Origin: Heterohyrax brucei
Taxonomy: Eukaryota > Chordata > Mammalia > Hyracoidea > Procaviidae
Length of the DNA: 64,000 bases
Reading direction: 5' to 3'
Assembly (NCBI GenBank): GCA_028571685.1
Contig: CM053164.1
Location: forward strand, 37,808,501 to 37,872,500
Shown: positions 45,430 through 58,048 of the stretch, one piece after another
Position numbering within the stretch: the first letter of the stretch is position 1
Layout: the number at the start of each line of letters is the position of its first letter
The notes under the pieces: generated by a model
Told to the model about the DNA's origin: nothing
Database searches by the model: none
Seen by the model: only the letters and a program-made list of their open reading frames with translations
Made by a program: the position numbers and the translations under genes

Positions 45430-46300
45430 GGGAAACAATTCAAATGAGTCAGTCTTCGGTCTTCATTTTTCATTGCCCAGCTTTTGCAAGTACACGAGGT
45501 GACTGAAGATACTGCGGTATAGGTCAGGCACACCTTAGTCTTCAAAGTGACGTGTTTGCTTTTTAAACCACTTTAAACAGGTCTTTTGCAGTAGATTTTC
45601 CCAGTGCAATGCACCTTTTGATTTCTTGACTGCTGCTTCCAGTGGATAGTGATTTTTGATTCAAGAATACAACCCTGGACCATCTCAATTTCTTCATCAT
45701 TTATCATTGTATTGCTTACTGTTTGTATAGTTACAAGGATTTTTACTTTGTTGTTTTGGTGTAATGCTTAATGCAGGCTGCAGTCTTAATTTACGTAAAT
45801 AAGTACTTCAAGTTGTCTTCGCTTTCAGCAAGCAAGATGATGCCGTCTGCTTATTGCAGATTGTTAGTGAGTCTTCCTCCAAACCTGATGTGGTCTTCTT
45901 CACATAGTCCAGTTTTGATTATTTCTCAGCACAGATAGGGTAAGTATGATGAAAGAATACAACCCTGGTGTACACACTTTCTGATTTTAAACCACACAGC
46001 GCTCCCTTGTTCTCTTCAAACAATGCTTTATGAACTATATATAGATTCTACGTCAGTGCAATTCAATGCCCTGGAATTCCCATTCTTCATAATATTATCT
46101 GTAATACCCTTCCTTGTCTTTCAAAATGAGAGTTACTTGTGGAATACCATGCAATCTTGAATTTGTCTTGGGTATTCTTGTATGATTAGGTTCACTTATA
46201 ATTGGCTGAAATACCACAAAAATGGTATACGTCCTTTTCAGTGCATTCTATCAGGAGATTCATGATGTCAGTTTGTCCTGTTTATTGGTGACATTAATTT
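45430..46300 (-). mobile_element. RTE LINE, antisense, reverse-transcriptase and C-terminal region
   Basis: The minus strand reads SVTSCTCKSWAMKNEDRRLTH near 45500 and continues through RT-like text with antisense phrases such as CAGATTGTTAGTGAGTCTTCCTCC (45855) and CACAGCGCTCCCTTGTTC (45995). It repeats a short part of the copy at 44740-45150, so two separate insertions or a local duplication are involved. Confidence 0.8.
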
Positions 46301-46399
46301 TGATTAGTTGGTAAAGATGGTATTCAGTAGGTTGATCCAAAGTAAAATGACTTTTGTCCTTTGTAATAAGTAATTTGTAAGTGAATACTTTATTATATC

Positions 46400-47385
46400 A
46401 ACATTCTGTTCTTGATTGAAATTTCACCCATAAATTTTTAGAATCCACTGATGGTTCTTGACTAAATAGATGATCACTGTGACAAATGCAAAATGATAAT
46501 TTTCTGATTTCATCATTTCTCCTACACTTATTAATTGGTATTCTATTAAAAGGAGGGCTTTCCTTTCTCATCTATTCCTTCATTTATATTAGTTGAGACT
46601 CTATATACTTATGTTGCAGATTAATATTATTATTATTGTTTATTTTGATGCTCAAGCTGGCTCCTGTGTCCTTTTGACATACCACCACCTTTTTTTGAGC
46701 ATTTCTTTACTTTTTAGAACAATAATGATCCCAAGTTCCTTTCAGTGGAGAATGATATTTAGAAACGAAGATCTGGGTGCCAAGTGTGCTCACTGATACT
46801 GAAGTATCTTTATTTCTAGCCCCTTTCAGCTGACTAAACCAAAACGCTCATAGATGTGTGCTCCAAATTCATAGGGTTAATTTCTAGAGAAGTAGTGCTG
46901 CTAGGCTGAAGGGTAAATTAATTCACACTGTCCTTTTAATGACTATCAATTTGTGGCGGCACATGGCCTAAAAAGCCTAAAATAGTTTTTGTCTGGCCCT
47001 TTATAGAAAAAAAAAAAAAAATACCAACCTATGTCTTACATAGCCACTTGTATTTTAAGTAGGCTAAAAATCTCTCAAATTGGTAATTTGTGTCTTCTCT
47101 CTTTCTTTTTTCCTAATGAGTCAGCTTGGAAGCTTGTTGATTTTAATGAGTTGTTTTTTTTCTTTCTGAGAATCAGCTTTAATTAATCTGTATTTTTGTA
47201 TTGTTATTGTTATCTGTTCCATTGGCGTTCTGCTCTTTATCGTTCCTTTGTTTACTTCAGTTTTAATTTTCTATTTCCATGCCTAGTTTTTCCCCTCCCA
47301 TCTTTTCAAAATTTATTAAGCATAGATTGTTAAGGGATAAAGGAGAAGGGAGGTGGACTGTATGGCCCATAACATGTTTCTTCTT
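46400..47385 (-). mobile_element. Old L1 (L1M-type), antisense
   Basis: GATGCTCAAGCTGGCTCCTGTGTCCTTTTGACATACC, GCATTTCTTTACTTTTTAGAAC and GAAGATCTGGGTGCCAAGTGTGC belong to an old L1 3' UTR in antisense; from 47050 antisense ORF2 text follows. A GTCTGGCCCTTTATAGAAA piece at about 46992-47010 looks like a small hAT remnant. Confidence 0.6.
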
Positions 47386-47389
47386 CTTT

Positions 47390-47730
47390 TTTTTTTAAGG
47401 GAAAAGTCAGGAATAATAAATGCCAATTTCTCAGTCTCTTCTGGAAACAAGAAATGGACCACTTTCCAACTCATTTTTTAAGTTCAGTGTTATCCTTATA
47501 CCAAAATCTGACTGAGACAGAAAAAAAGAAAAGTGAAGATCAGAATCTTGACTGTGGTGATGAATACGCAAACCTACAGATGTGATAAAATTCTATAGAA
47601 CAAATTATGCACAAATAAAGGAGTCCAAGTACGCAACTAAAAAAGACTGAATAAAATTGGTGGATTATATCAATATCAATATTCTAGTTTTGATAATGCA
47701 TTACATCTTGGCAAGCTGCTACCATTGCAG
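47390..47730 (+). mobile_element. L1 fragment, sense
   Basis: GTTATCCTTATACCAAAATCTGACTGAGACAG and CAGATGTGATAAAATTC...GCACAAATAAAGG are sense ORF2 text, opposite to the L1 pieces on both sides. It suggests an inversion or a separate insertion. Confidence 0.6.
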
Positions 47731-47739
47731 GAAAAATGC

Positions 47740-50330
47740 CAAAGTGTACCAGGGATCCCATTGTACTATTTTTTTCCTTTGTGTAAACCTTCTCATGAGT
47801 TTTCATGGTAATGGTCTTCCACAACACCTGTCCCTCTAATTGACTAATTTCACTCAATGCAATGCGCTCTAGTTTGTCCCATGTTATAACAGGACATTCA
47901 GTTTTGCCAGTACCATCTGCTGAGGACTGGCCTTTTACCATTCGATGGACTTTGAGCCCTTGTAGGCAGCTAGATTTACATCTGGGTTCCTAATTCTGTT
48001 CCGTTGGTCAATGTATTGGTCATACTAGTATGAGGCATTTTTGTTTCCTTTTTTTCCTTTTTAGGCATCTTTGTTCCTAAGATGTGTCTCTTGTAAACAG
48101 CATGTCGATAAAGCCTGTTTTTTAAATCCATTCTGTCACTCTTTGTGGATGCATTTAGGTAATTTACATTTAGTGTAATTGTTGATAAGTGTGAGTTTAT
48201 TGCTAAATTACTTGGGTTTGTGGATTTTTTTTTCTTTTGTTTTTGTAGATTTCGTTTTTACTGAGTCTTTGTGTTTTCCTTCTTTATTTTGATGAGTAGG
48301 TTTGTTAACTTTCTTTGTGGTTACCTTGAAATTTACCCTTGTCTTCCAAGGCTTGAACCAGTCTATTATTTCTTGGTAGTGCCTTGCTTTCCACTCTATC
48401 ATAAAGTTCTATATCGGCACCACCTATTCATTCCTCTATTATTCTGACATTGTTGTTGTTTACAGATTAACCTTCTGGTTCCCTGTTATAATTCTTGTGG
48501 TTCTGGATAGTCCTTGAGAGTTGAGTTCATAGGTCGATATCTAGCTGGTGCGGTCTTGCATTCTACATTCAGGCTATGGTCTGATGTTATTTATTCTCAG
48601 ACCAAAGGATGCCCTTTAATGATTGTTGTAAGGATGCTCTTTAATAATTGTAATTTTTAAAAAATTGCTTAATTTCTGTTTCTCTGCAAATGTCCTGATT
48701 TCAACATCATATTTGAACAAGAGTTTTGTAGGATATTTTGTTCTTGACAGTTTTTTTCTTTCATTGTTTGCTATATAGCATCTGTTGCCTTCTTGCCTGC
48801 ATGATTTCTGCTGAATAATCAGGGTTTAGTTTTACTGTTTCTCCTCTGTATGTGACTTTCTGTTTTTCTGAAGCTGCTCTTGCCATTTTTTTCTCTATCT
48901 TTGGTTTTAGTGAGAGTGGTTGTGACATACCTTGGTGATTTTCTTTTAGAGTCTGCCCTGGAACTGTCTTGGTTGTTACCAGATGCTTTTTGTCTTCTGC
49001 TGAAATTTCTGTGAATCTGCTTTCCCATATTCCCTGTCTGCCAGTCTGCTATAGGTGTCCAAATTGTGAATCTGTGGAGGGTTAGCTGATAGAGAACTTT
49101 CTCTCCTGTCTCTTCTTACTGTTTTCTGTTGTTGTGAGGCACTGTGATTGATATTAGAGATGTTTTCTATCAGCAGTTCTTCGGTGATCCTCTGTGTCTT
49201 TTGGAACTCTGGTCACTCACAAAATTTTGTTTTTAATCATATTCCATATAATTTTCAGGGTTTCTTCATTTTTCTTTGCTTTGTTTTCTGATTTTTTTCC
49301 TCAGAGATGTATCCAAGTTTATTTTCAGTTTTGATGATCCTGTCTTCCATCATTTCAAACCTGTTTCACAGCCTTTCTATGGCACTGTCCATTTCTGAAA
49401 TCTTGTAGTTTGTGTTTTGGATTTCTAATTGTTTTTGTGTGATTTCTAGTTGTGAATTTATTTTGACATTTTGCTCCTGTGTTATTTTCATGAATTTGTT
49501 TGCCTTTTCTATGCATTTGGCTATTTTTTTCTTCATTTTTGTCTGCTTTTTGCTTCAACTCTTAAATAACTCTGAATAGTAGAGATTTAAGTTCCCTGTC
49601 AGGTAATTCTAGTACTTTTTCTTCTACTGGAAAATCACCTGGTACTTTATTTTAGATACCTACTGGAAAGTTCTGGTCCTTTTCTTTTTTTTTTAAAGTA
49701 TGTTTTGATATCACCTGCCGTTTTTGGTAAATTCTGTAGTTATTTTCCTTGTTTATTACTGTAGATCGGTTTGTTTCATCCTGCTTTTTTTTATTTAGTT
49801 ATGTCAGAGTCAGCAGGTTCTTTGTTGTTTGCTCGTCTGTGGTCACAGTATTTTTCGTCTCCTTGTGCAATAGGCAGTTACTCTGCTATGGTGTAGTAAG
49901 GCAGGTCCAGTGAATGATCTGTGTCTTGCTGGGGACTCCTGAAGGTGCTTTTGCACACTTGTCATCTGCCAATTTCTGATACAAGTGCAGCAAATCCAAG
50001 GGGCTTGGATGCTGCACTTCCTGGCCAGTTGAGCCACCATACCTATTGAGGAGGTGTTGGAGGTAGAGCAGTGTAGAGAAGACAGTGGGTGGGAAAGCCT
50101 ATCTTGGTTGTTACCAGATGGTTTGTCTTCTGCTTAAATTTCCATGAATATGCTTTCCCATGTTCTCTGTCTGCCAGTCTCCCATAGGTGTCCACATGGT
50201 GAATCTGTGCAGGGTTAGCTGATAGAGAACTTTCTCTCCTATCTCTTCCTACTGTTTTCTGTGAGTTTCTTATTGCATTTGGATTTTGGCTGAGATCTTT
50301 ATCTCTTCATCTGATGCTTCCCATTCCAGG
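47740..50330 (-). mobile_element. L1 mosaic, antisense, from ORF2 end to 5' UTR
   Basis: 47740-47945 is the end of ORF2 in antisense (minus frame 47941-47684 contains ITWDKLERIALSEISQLEGQ). 47950-48015 is RT text, and 48030-50330 covers the ORF2 start, ORF1 and 5' UTR (CTTGCCTGCATGATTTCTGCTG at 48793). Gaps show it is a deleted copy or several. The block near 50090-50270 repeats text at 48960-49130 (GTTGTTACCAGATG...TTTCTCTCCT), a roughly 170-base duplication about 1.13 kb apart. Confidence 0.72.
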
Positions 50331-50439
50331 ATTGATGTTTGCTTCTCTTTTCGTTTTTCAAGTATTTGCTTGGAGGAGTGGCATGCTGCTTCTGCCTATG
50401 ATGCCACGTTGACCAGAAGTCCTAAGATGTTTCTTCAGG

Positions 50440-50824
50440 GAGGTCATCAGGCTTTTGAACTGTGGTATTGGCAAAGAATATATTGAACATACTATTGACT
50501 GCCAAAAGAATGAAAAAAATCTATCTTGGAAGAAGTACAGTCAGAAGACTCCTTTGAGACAAGGATGGAAAGACTATGTCTTGCATACTTTGGACATGTT
50601 TATAGAGGGATCAATCCCTGGCGAAGGCCATTATGCTTGGTAAACTAGAGGATAAGCAACAAAAGAGGAAGACTTTCAATGACACGGACTGACACAGTGC
50701 CTCCAATAATGGGCTCAAGCATAACAATGATTGTGAGGATGGCTCAGGATGGGGCAGTGTTTTGTTGTGTTGTACACAGGGTCACTGTGAGTCAGAATTG
50801 ACTCCATAACACCTAACAACAACA
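50440..50824 (+). mobile_element. RTE LINE 3' end, sense
   Basis: IGKEYIEHTIDCQKNEKNLS (50470 on) and YVLHTLDMFIEGSIPGEGHY are RTE C-terminal text. The tail CACAGGGTCACTGTGAGTCAGAATTG...CACCTAACAACAACAG is intact. 5' truncated. Confidence 0.85.
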
Positions 50825-50839
50825 GCATGGGTTAATGAG

Positions 50840-51330
50840 AAGTGTGTAGTTTAAAACCCAAATTGTTGGAGATCTTTCAGATACCTTTTTTGTTATTGGT
50901 TTCTAGTATAATTCTATTGTGCTCAGAGAACACATTTGCCTGATTTCAATGCTTCCAAAATTGGTGGTATTTATTTTATGGCTCAACATATGGTCTATTA
51001 TGGTCAATGTTCTGTTTGTACCTGAAAATGTATATTCTGCTGAAGTTCAGTGAAATGTTTTCTAAGTATCAGTTAAGTTTGATAATAGTTCTATTGTTTT
51101 TCATATTGTCTCTTTCTTATTCTGTGTACACTTATAATATGCTATTTTCAGGGGAACCCTGGTGGCATGGTGATGAAGTGCTACAGCTGTTAACCAAGAG
51201 GTCAGCAGTTCAAATCCAGCAGGCACTACTTGGAAGCTCCATGGGGCAGTTCTGTTCTGACCTATAGGGTCACTATGAGTCAGAACCAACTCAACAGCAC
51301 CTAACAACAGCAACAATTTTCTTCTTTATT
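50840..51330 (-). mobile_element. Old L1/HAL1, antisense, with an AfroSINE insert
   Basis: TTCTAGTATAATTCTATTGTGCTCAGAGAACACA and GTATATTCTGCTGAAGTTCAG are antisense L1/HAL1 text. It is cut by the SINE at 51151. Confidence 0.6.
51151..51316 (+). repeat. AfroSINE, full length, CACCTAACAACA tail type
   Basis: GGGGAACCCTGGTGGCATGGTGATGAAGTGC head, CTGTTAACCAAGAGGTCAGCAGTTCAAATCC B-box region, GCTCCATGGGGCAGTTCTGTTC body and GGGTCACTATGAGTCAGAACCAACTCAACAGCACCTAACAACAGCAAC tail. The tail matches the RTE 3' end at 50779-50823. Confidence 0.92.
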
Positions 51331-52299
51331 AAATTTTATAATGCAGTCTTCAGGTAACAGATATTCAGTGAAATGCTAATGAAAGCTCGAGTAAATTTAG
51401 CTGACAACAATGATTCTCTGGGACTATGTGGGCAAGGAAAAGGGAAAAGGACTATTTAGGGAAAGGAAAAGAACTCTTTATTTGAGTAAGAAGAGTTGTC
51501 TCTTTTTTGGTGGAAACGGAGTTGTTTCATTGTTACATAAATGTTCAAGTGTATGTAAAAGGGTACTTATGGAAGCTGAGTAGCCAAAGCAGTGTGATCA
51601 GTGTCTGTTTTTCACCTCTGAACTTCAAATCCGCCCTTACTTGCTATATTTTGTGATATTGGAGCTATAGGTCTTTTTCTTTTGCCTGCTAGTAGAACAT
51701 TAGGCTTTTTCAATAGAGGACATTGTGTAGCAGAGCAGAGAAGGGGTTCTTTTCTTGTTTCTGCTTTTATGCCTTTTCCTTTCTATGGCATAGTTGCTGG
51801 ATGGCATGCCAGGGATTCGGTGATACTCACTACTCAGTGTGTAACTCCATTAAAGCTCTGGCAAGTTTCTCCAGCTTCTTACAGAGGGTTTCTGGTGGGC
51901 TACCTCCACATCAGTGACTGAAGGCACCCGAGCAAGTGGATTCCTATACATGAGCTCTAGCTCAGGTTTCTCCAGTCAGCTTTTCTGGCTACCTAGTAGG
52001 CACCAGCTATACTTTCTCTAAGAAGCTCTGAATCTAAGTCTTGGGGATCCCACTTGTGAGTTTGTTACTTTTCTGGGTAATCAGTCTCAGCTGTAGAATA
52101 AGCAGTGCCTCTCTGAATTTGTCATTCTTCTGTTCCTTAAAGTTCTCTTTTACCTTTTCTAGTATTTATCCACATTTAATATCTAATAACTTGTTATATT
52201 AAATTTTACCTGTTCAAACAACTGGTATAGTTTCTGGTTTCTGTCTATTGACTCAACCTTAAATGACACATCTACTTTTTCCTCTGGAAGCTTTAACAT
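51330..52299. other. Upstream region, HAL1/L1-like debris, no gene
   Basis: No exon recognised. Short G/A-rich text at 51425-51475; the rest resembles decayed L1 5' sequence. Confidence 0.35.
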
Positions 52300-52828
52300 A
52301 AAGTTATGGATTGAATTATGTCCCTCTAAAATGTATGTCAACTTAGCTATGCCATAATTCCCAGTATTGTGTGGTTGTCTTCCATTCTGTGATTGGATGT
52401 AATTGTCTATGTTTTATAAATCGGAACTTCTATGATGTGTATGATGCAGAATTAGAAACAGTTATGTTAATGTGGCAGAACAGAATGTACAGGATTAGAC
52501 TATGTCTTGAGTCACCCTCTTTTGAGACATAAAAGAGACAAGCTGGTGGAGAGGAAGAGCGACCTCACACCACCAAGCAAGAATTGCCAGAAGTGGAGTG
52601 TATCCCTTGGGCCGGGGGTCCCTGTGCTGAGAAACTCTTAGACCTGGACCAGATTTATGACAAGCACCTTTCCCTGGAACTGACACAGAGAGAAAGGCTT
52701 CCCCTGGAGCTGCATCCTAATTTCAGATTTCTAGCCTTCTCAACTGAGGGGGCAGGGGGGATTCTGTTTGTCAAGGCTATCTACTTGTGGTGTTTCTGTT
52801 ACAGCAGTGCTAGATAACTAAGATACAT
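52300..52828 (+). mobile_element. Solo LTR (MaLR-like), sense, uninterrupted
   Basis: About 525 bases from TTATGGATTGAATTATGTCC to TTGTGGTGTTTCTGTTACAGCAGTGCTAGATAACTAAG. Internal phrases (GTGGTTGTCTTCCATTCTGTGATTG, GACCTCACACCACCAAGCAAG) recur in the LTR at 28538-29994 and the fragment at 16245-16392. No gag, pol or env follows, so it is a solo LTR. Confidence 0.7.
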
Positions 52829-54200
52829 AGTTAATCAGAGTTTTTAAAAGTCTGTGATAGTTTCAGTATCTGGATAATCTCTGGGTCTGGTTTTATTGAC
52901 TTTTATCTCTAGACAAAGGATCATTGTTTTGTGTCTTGTAATTTTTTAATTAAATGTGAAACACTTTTTTTTGTAGAAAATGTATGAAGAACCTAGGTAA
53001 ATAGTACTTACACCCAGTAATAAAGCCAAGCCAAGTGCAGGCTTGCCTATTTTTATGTCAGGTCATTAGTGTGTCTTGGGTAACTCAGTCTAATCAATAA
53101 TGAAATTGTGCTATAGATACCTTCTTTGCATCGCAGGCTTCAAATTTCTGATGTAGTAGACTGCTGCTACCTGGTGTATGGCCTAGTATACAGACTGGAG
53201 TGCTGAAGGCTATTTCTCAGTATTTCTACTCCTTAAGTTTCAGCAGGCATTGCACACTCATGTCATAGAGGAGGGCGCCTCTCTTTTCACTCTCATTGAT
53301 TTTCCTTGCTGCTCAGTGAAGGATTCTTATTGGAGGCAGAGAAGATTTCTCAGTTCTGCTCCAGCCTCAGTCTTAGGAAGGAAGACTGTGAACATGAGCA
53401 TCAGGCTGGAGTTTTCTTAGTGTTTCTGATCTGCCTTCTATGGCTGACAACCTGTAGCTCTACACAGTATGGGTTTCAGAGTGCTAAAAGTTTTCCTACA
53501 CTTCTACCCCTGAATGGCAGCCAAACATTCCTCTGTGCTTGTAGAAGTTCTTGGACGCAGATGAGTTTCTAGCCCCTCCCTCAGTGGCAGATGGCTTTTG
53601 TCTAGAATCAGTGTAGGAGAGGGGAGGATTCAGATTTTCTCTCTTTGTCCGGCAAAAGACATTTTCCTGTCTTCTGAGAGTCAACGTGTTTTCATGCCTT
53701 CCTTAGTGGCCTCTCTTTTGTCTCATTTCAAAACAACATCAAATCCAGAGTACATGAAGTCTTATTGCCCCTTAACTAGTGGTAGACATCCTTTGCTTCA
53801 TATTAGAGAAAGATCCACGTGTAGATGGATTTCATCCCCTAGAGGCAACCAATCACTGCCTCATACTTATGCAGAGCATAGATGGGTTTTCAAAACTCAT
53901 GTTGCATCCTCAAGTCTTGGCTGGCCCTGCAAAACTGCACCACCAAGGGACTGGTAGACTGCTGTCTTAGATCTGCTCTGTCTCCAATCTTTCCTGTGAG
54001 CACTTACTGGAGGCCTGTAAAAATGCAGTAAGTACTTCAGATTGCCCTGGTGTTATTCATTAAAATCTCTTAAAATTGTCTTATCTGCTTTACAAGTACC
54101 ACCTCTTCCTCTAGTTGTCTGCCAGTTATGGAACAGTTTAGCATCCTACCTTTTATCCAGGAGACTTATCTATGGAATTCAGTTCACTTGGTTGCCATGA
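52829..54200. other. Upstream region, HAL1/L1-like debris, no gene
   Basis: T-rich, with text such as CTGCTCAGTGAAGGATTCTTATTGG and TGTCTTCTGAGAGTCAACGTG resembling decayed L1-related sequence. The 119-codon frame at 53598-53957 has no recognised family and no gene context. Confidence 0.35.
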
Positions 54201-54204
54201 GATT

Positions 54205-54420
54205 TTAACTCTACGAAAAACCAGTTGCTGTTGAGTTGCCCCTGACTTGTGGTGACCTCATGTATTTCAGAGTAGAATTGTGTTCCATAGGGTTTACAGT
54301 GGCTGCTTTTTCAGAATCAGATCATAGGGCCTTTCTCCTGAGGTATCACTGGGTGTACTTGAACCTTCCACCCCAGCCAATGCAATAGCTATTTGCACCA
54401 CCCAGGGGCTCCTCAGCTCT
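54205..54420 (-). repeat. AfroSINE, antisense, longer-body subtype
   Basis: CTGTTGAGTTGCCCCTGACTTGTGGTGACCTCATG tail, GTGGCTGCTTTTTCAGAATCAGATC body and CACCACCCAGGGGCTCC head end in reverse. Confidence 0.8.
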
Positions 54421-54539
54421 CAAGTAGACTCCAAATCACTACGAGTTTTTTGATTATTTGGCTTTTTCTTGTCATAGTTAGGAAGCAAATGATACTCTCC
54501 ATGCAGCTTTCGAATTAGTAAGCAGAAGAAAAACAACCT

Positions 54540-54845
54540 TATTAATTTCTGCTTTTATTATTCTTCCTTGTTATTTTGGTTTACTTTGTTTCTCCCCTCC
54601 TCTAGTTTTTCATTTGTTTGTTGAGAACTTAATTCCTTATTTTAGCTTTTAATTTTTCTTGTTATGTGTGTTCCACAAATTCCAATATGGAATGTTTTCT
54701 TTATCAGTATCTTTCAGAAATTCTGTAAACTTTACCCAGAAACTGTTAAGGAAGGTCATAAAATTTTTAAGTGGAAGACCTTTTTTAGTTTTTGTACTTC
54801 ATTATTAGTTTCTAGTTCTACTGCTTTGTGATCAGAGATTTTTTT
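54540..54845 (-). mobile_element. L1 fragment, antisense
   Basis: TTAATTTCTGCTTTTATTATTCTTCC and TTCCACAAATTCCAATATGG are antisense ORF2 text like that at 8690-8860. Confidence 0.6.
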
Positions 54846-55309
54846 GGTAGTGAGGTCCTCCTTTCCATTTCTGGGATTGACTCACTTTAATCCTAGTGGG
54901 ATGGCAAAACTGACCAACCCCCTTTGTGGGGTTCCATACACCTTATTTTCATACTTCCCCACAAAGTTTCCATGCACTTTATTTGTCTTATTTGCTGGTT
55001 GTCCAGTCCTCTTAGTTGGTCACAAGAACCTTATTTGTATAGTCCCACTCAGTCATTTTATAGGTGTCACAAGATCATGAATAGCTAGAAGGATTGTATT
55101 AAATAATTCACTGTACCACACCAAATGGAAAGGAATTTTGCCCAGGGTGGAATATGCCTGAAGTTTCACCCATATTTAATTTAGATAATTTCAAAAATGA
55201 GATTTGGGAATTGAAGTTAATTTGAGCCTTGAAGTGATATGATGAGATAAATGTGTTTTACATATGAGAAGGATTTGAATTTTGGGGGCTCAAAGGGTAG
55301 AATGTTAGG
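54846..55309. other. Unassigned sequence
   Basis: No gene. Text around 54880-55080 is modestly GC-rich; the frame at 54844-55080 has no recognised family. Confidence 0.3.
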
Positions 55310-55394
55310 GGTTGAATTGCCTCTCCCAAAACATGAAAACATGTATTGTAAATTCTAACCCCTATCCCTCTGCTTATAATCCCATTTAGTGACC

Positions 55395-57250
55395 TAAATG
55401 GACATACGAAGAGACTCTGAAATTTGCTCTTGAACGTTGAATAGCTAAGTCAAAAGGAAAAAACAATAAAGTAAAAGGGATGAACAGAAGATTTCAAAGG
55501 GCAGCTAGAGAAGATAAAGTATTATAATGACATGTACAAAGAGCCAGGGATAGAAAACCAAAAAGAACAGCCCAACATTTCTGAAATTGAAAGAATGAAA
55601 GAAAAAAATTCAAGCCTTAAGTTACAATACTGAAGAATTCCATGAGGAAAATAGTAAAAGACACAGGAAGCATCAAAAGACAATGGAAGTAATATACAGA
55701 GTCACTAAATGAAAAAGAATTGACATCCAACCATTTCAAGAGATAGCAAATGACCAGGAACTGATGATACTGAAGGAATAAGTCCAAGCTGCACTGAAGG
55801 CACTGTCCAAAAACAAAGCTCCAGAAGCTGTTGGAATACCAATGGAGATATTTCAGTAAATGAACGCAGTGCTGTAAGTGCTCAGTTGTTCATGCCAAGA
55901 AATATGGAAGACAGCTACTTGGCTAGCTTGCTGGAAGAGATCTATTTTCGTACCTATTTGCAAGAAAAGTTAGCCAAACATATGGGGAAATTCTCAAACA
56001 ACATCACTAGTATCACACACAAGTAAAATTTTTCTGTAGATTATTCAAAAGCAGCTACAGCTGTGTATCAATAGGGAACTACCAGAAATGAATGCTAAAT
56101 TCAGAAGAAGATGTGGAACCAGGGATATCACTGCTGATATCAGATGGATCCCACCAGAAAGCAGAGAATACCAGAAAGACGCTTACCTAGGTTTTACTGA
56201 CTGTGCAAAGGCATTTAAGCATGTGGATCACAACAAATTATGGATAACATTGTGAAGAATGTGAATTCTAGAATACCTAATTGTGCTTATGAGGAACCTG
56301 TACATGGATCAAGAGGCAATTGAATAAAACAAGGGGACACTGCATGGTTTAAAGTCAGGACAGATGTGCATCAGGATCATATCCTTTCACCATACCTTTT
56401 CAATATGTATGCTGAACAAATAGTCCAAGGAGTGGCAATGTAGAAGAACGGGGCATCAGGATTGAAGGAAGACACATTAACAACCCCTGTTATGCAGATA
56501 ACACAACCTTGCTTGCTGAAGGTGAAGAGGACTTGGAGCACTGACTAATCAAGATTAAAGACCACAGCATTCAGTACAGATTACACCTCAGCATAAAGAA
56601 AACTCCTTACAATTGCACCAATAAGTAATGTCATGATAAATGGAGAAAACATTAAAGTTGTCAGGATTTCATTTTACTGTGATCCACAAATAACACCATG
56701 GAACCATCAGTCAAGAAGGCAAAAGGTGCATTGCATTGGGAAAACTGGCTGCAAAAGACCTTTTTAAAGTAATGAAACACAAAGATGTCACCTTGAGGAC
56801 TAAGGTGCACCTCACCAAAGCCTTGGTGTTTTCAATTGCATCATATGCATGTGAAAGCTGAACAATGAATAAGGAAGGCTAAACTTCTTGATGCCTTTAA
56901 ACTGTGGTGTCAATGAAGAGTATTGAATGTACCATGGATTGCAAAAGAGCAAACAAATCTGTCTTGGAGGAAGTACAATCAGAATTTTCCCTAGAGGCAA
57001 GGACAACTAGACAATGTCTCACATACTTTGGACATGTCATCAGAAGGACATTATGCTTGGTAAAGTGGAGGGTCAGTGAAAAACAGGGATACCCTCAAAG
57101 AGATGGATTGACACAGCAGCTGCAATCATGGGCTCAAGAATAACAGCAATTACGAGAATGGCACAGTACTGGACAGTGTTTTGTTCTGTTGTTCATGGGC
57201 TTGCTGTGAGTGACAACTGACTCAATGGCACCTAGCAATGACAAAAGATA
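55395..57250 (+). mobile_element. RTE LINE, sense, linker to 3' end
   Basis: Starts in the linker (GAAGAGACTCTGAAATTTGCTC, matching the minus-strand copy near 28490), then RT text with a KNKAPEAVGIPMEIFQ-like frame near 55815-55860, a YADNTTLLAEGEED-like active-site region near 56490-56530, the LHLSIKKT region, and the C-terminus (56904-57143: CTMDCKRANKSVLEEVQSE). The tail ends at CTCAATGGCACCTAGCAATGAC. Inserted in the LTR; frameshifted throughout. Confidence 0.88.
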
Positions 57251-57862
57251 AGCCATCTAAATATACCCTAAACATAATCGCAATACCATTAACACACCGC
57301 GTGGCAGAATTCTAGGACGGTTCCCGAGTTTCCTTGGGGCAGTGGTACGTATATGCCTTCTCCATTATTAATCAAACATGTATCTAGGTTCTGCTATGAA
57401 GAAATTTTTCGGATGTAATTAAGGTCCCAAATCTGTTGACTGTAAGATAGGGAGATTATCCTATGTGGGCCTGCTCTGATATCACTGATTCAAAGAGATA
57501 AAGGGGATTTGATACAAGAGAAGTTCTCCATTGCTGGCTTTAAAGATGCAAGAGGCCTATGGCAAGGACCTAGTGCTGCTTCTAGTTCTTGAGTGACCCC
57601 TGATCTACAGCTAGCAAGAACATTGGGAGCCTCAAGGAACTAAACACAACCACAAGAACTTAATTTTGCAAACATCACTCACGAGTTTGGAAGAAGACCC
57701 TGAAGTTCCTGATGTGAACCCAGCCATCTGACACCTTGATTGTAGCCCTGTGAGACTTTTGACCTGAAGAACCCAGCTACTCCAGACCTGGACTTCTGGC
57801 CTACAGAACTTCGAGATAACAAAACTCTGTTATTGTAACATGCTAAGTTTTTAGTATTTCCT

Positions 57863-58048
57863 GGGTAGTACAAAAGGTTCAGTGCTCAGCTACTAGCCGA
57901 AAGTCTGTGGGTCTAACCTACACTTGTAAGACAGGCCTGGAGATCTGCCTTTGAAAGTTCACAGTCTTGAAAACCCTATGGAGCACAGTTCTACTCTAAC
58001 ACATGGAGTTTTCATGAGTCAGAATCTACTTGAGGCAACTAACAACAA
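57863..58048 (+). repeat. AfroSINE, diverged, inside the LTR
   Basis: GGTAGTACAAAAGGTTCAGTGCTCAGCTACTAGCCG head, CTTGAAAACCCTATGGAGCACAGTTCTACTCTAACACATGG body, GTTTTCATGAGTCAGAATCTACTTGAGGCAACTAACAACAAG tail. LTR text is continuous on both sides (GCTAAGTTTTT / AGTTTGTGG). Confidence 0.8.

Noticed and set aside
53598-53957. 119-codon plus-strand frame
   Set aside because: No recognised domain, no splice or promoter context, and it lies in T-rich L1-like debris.
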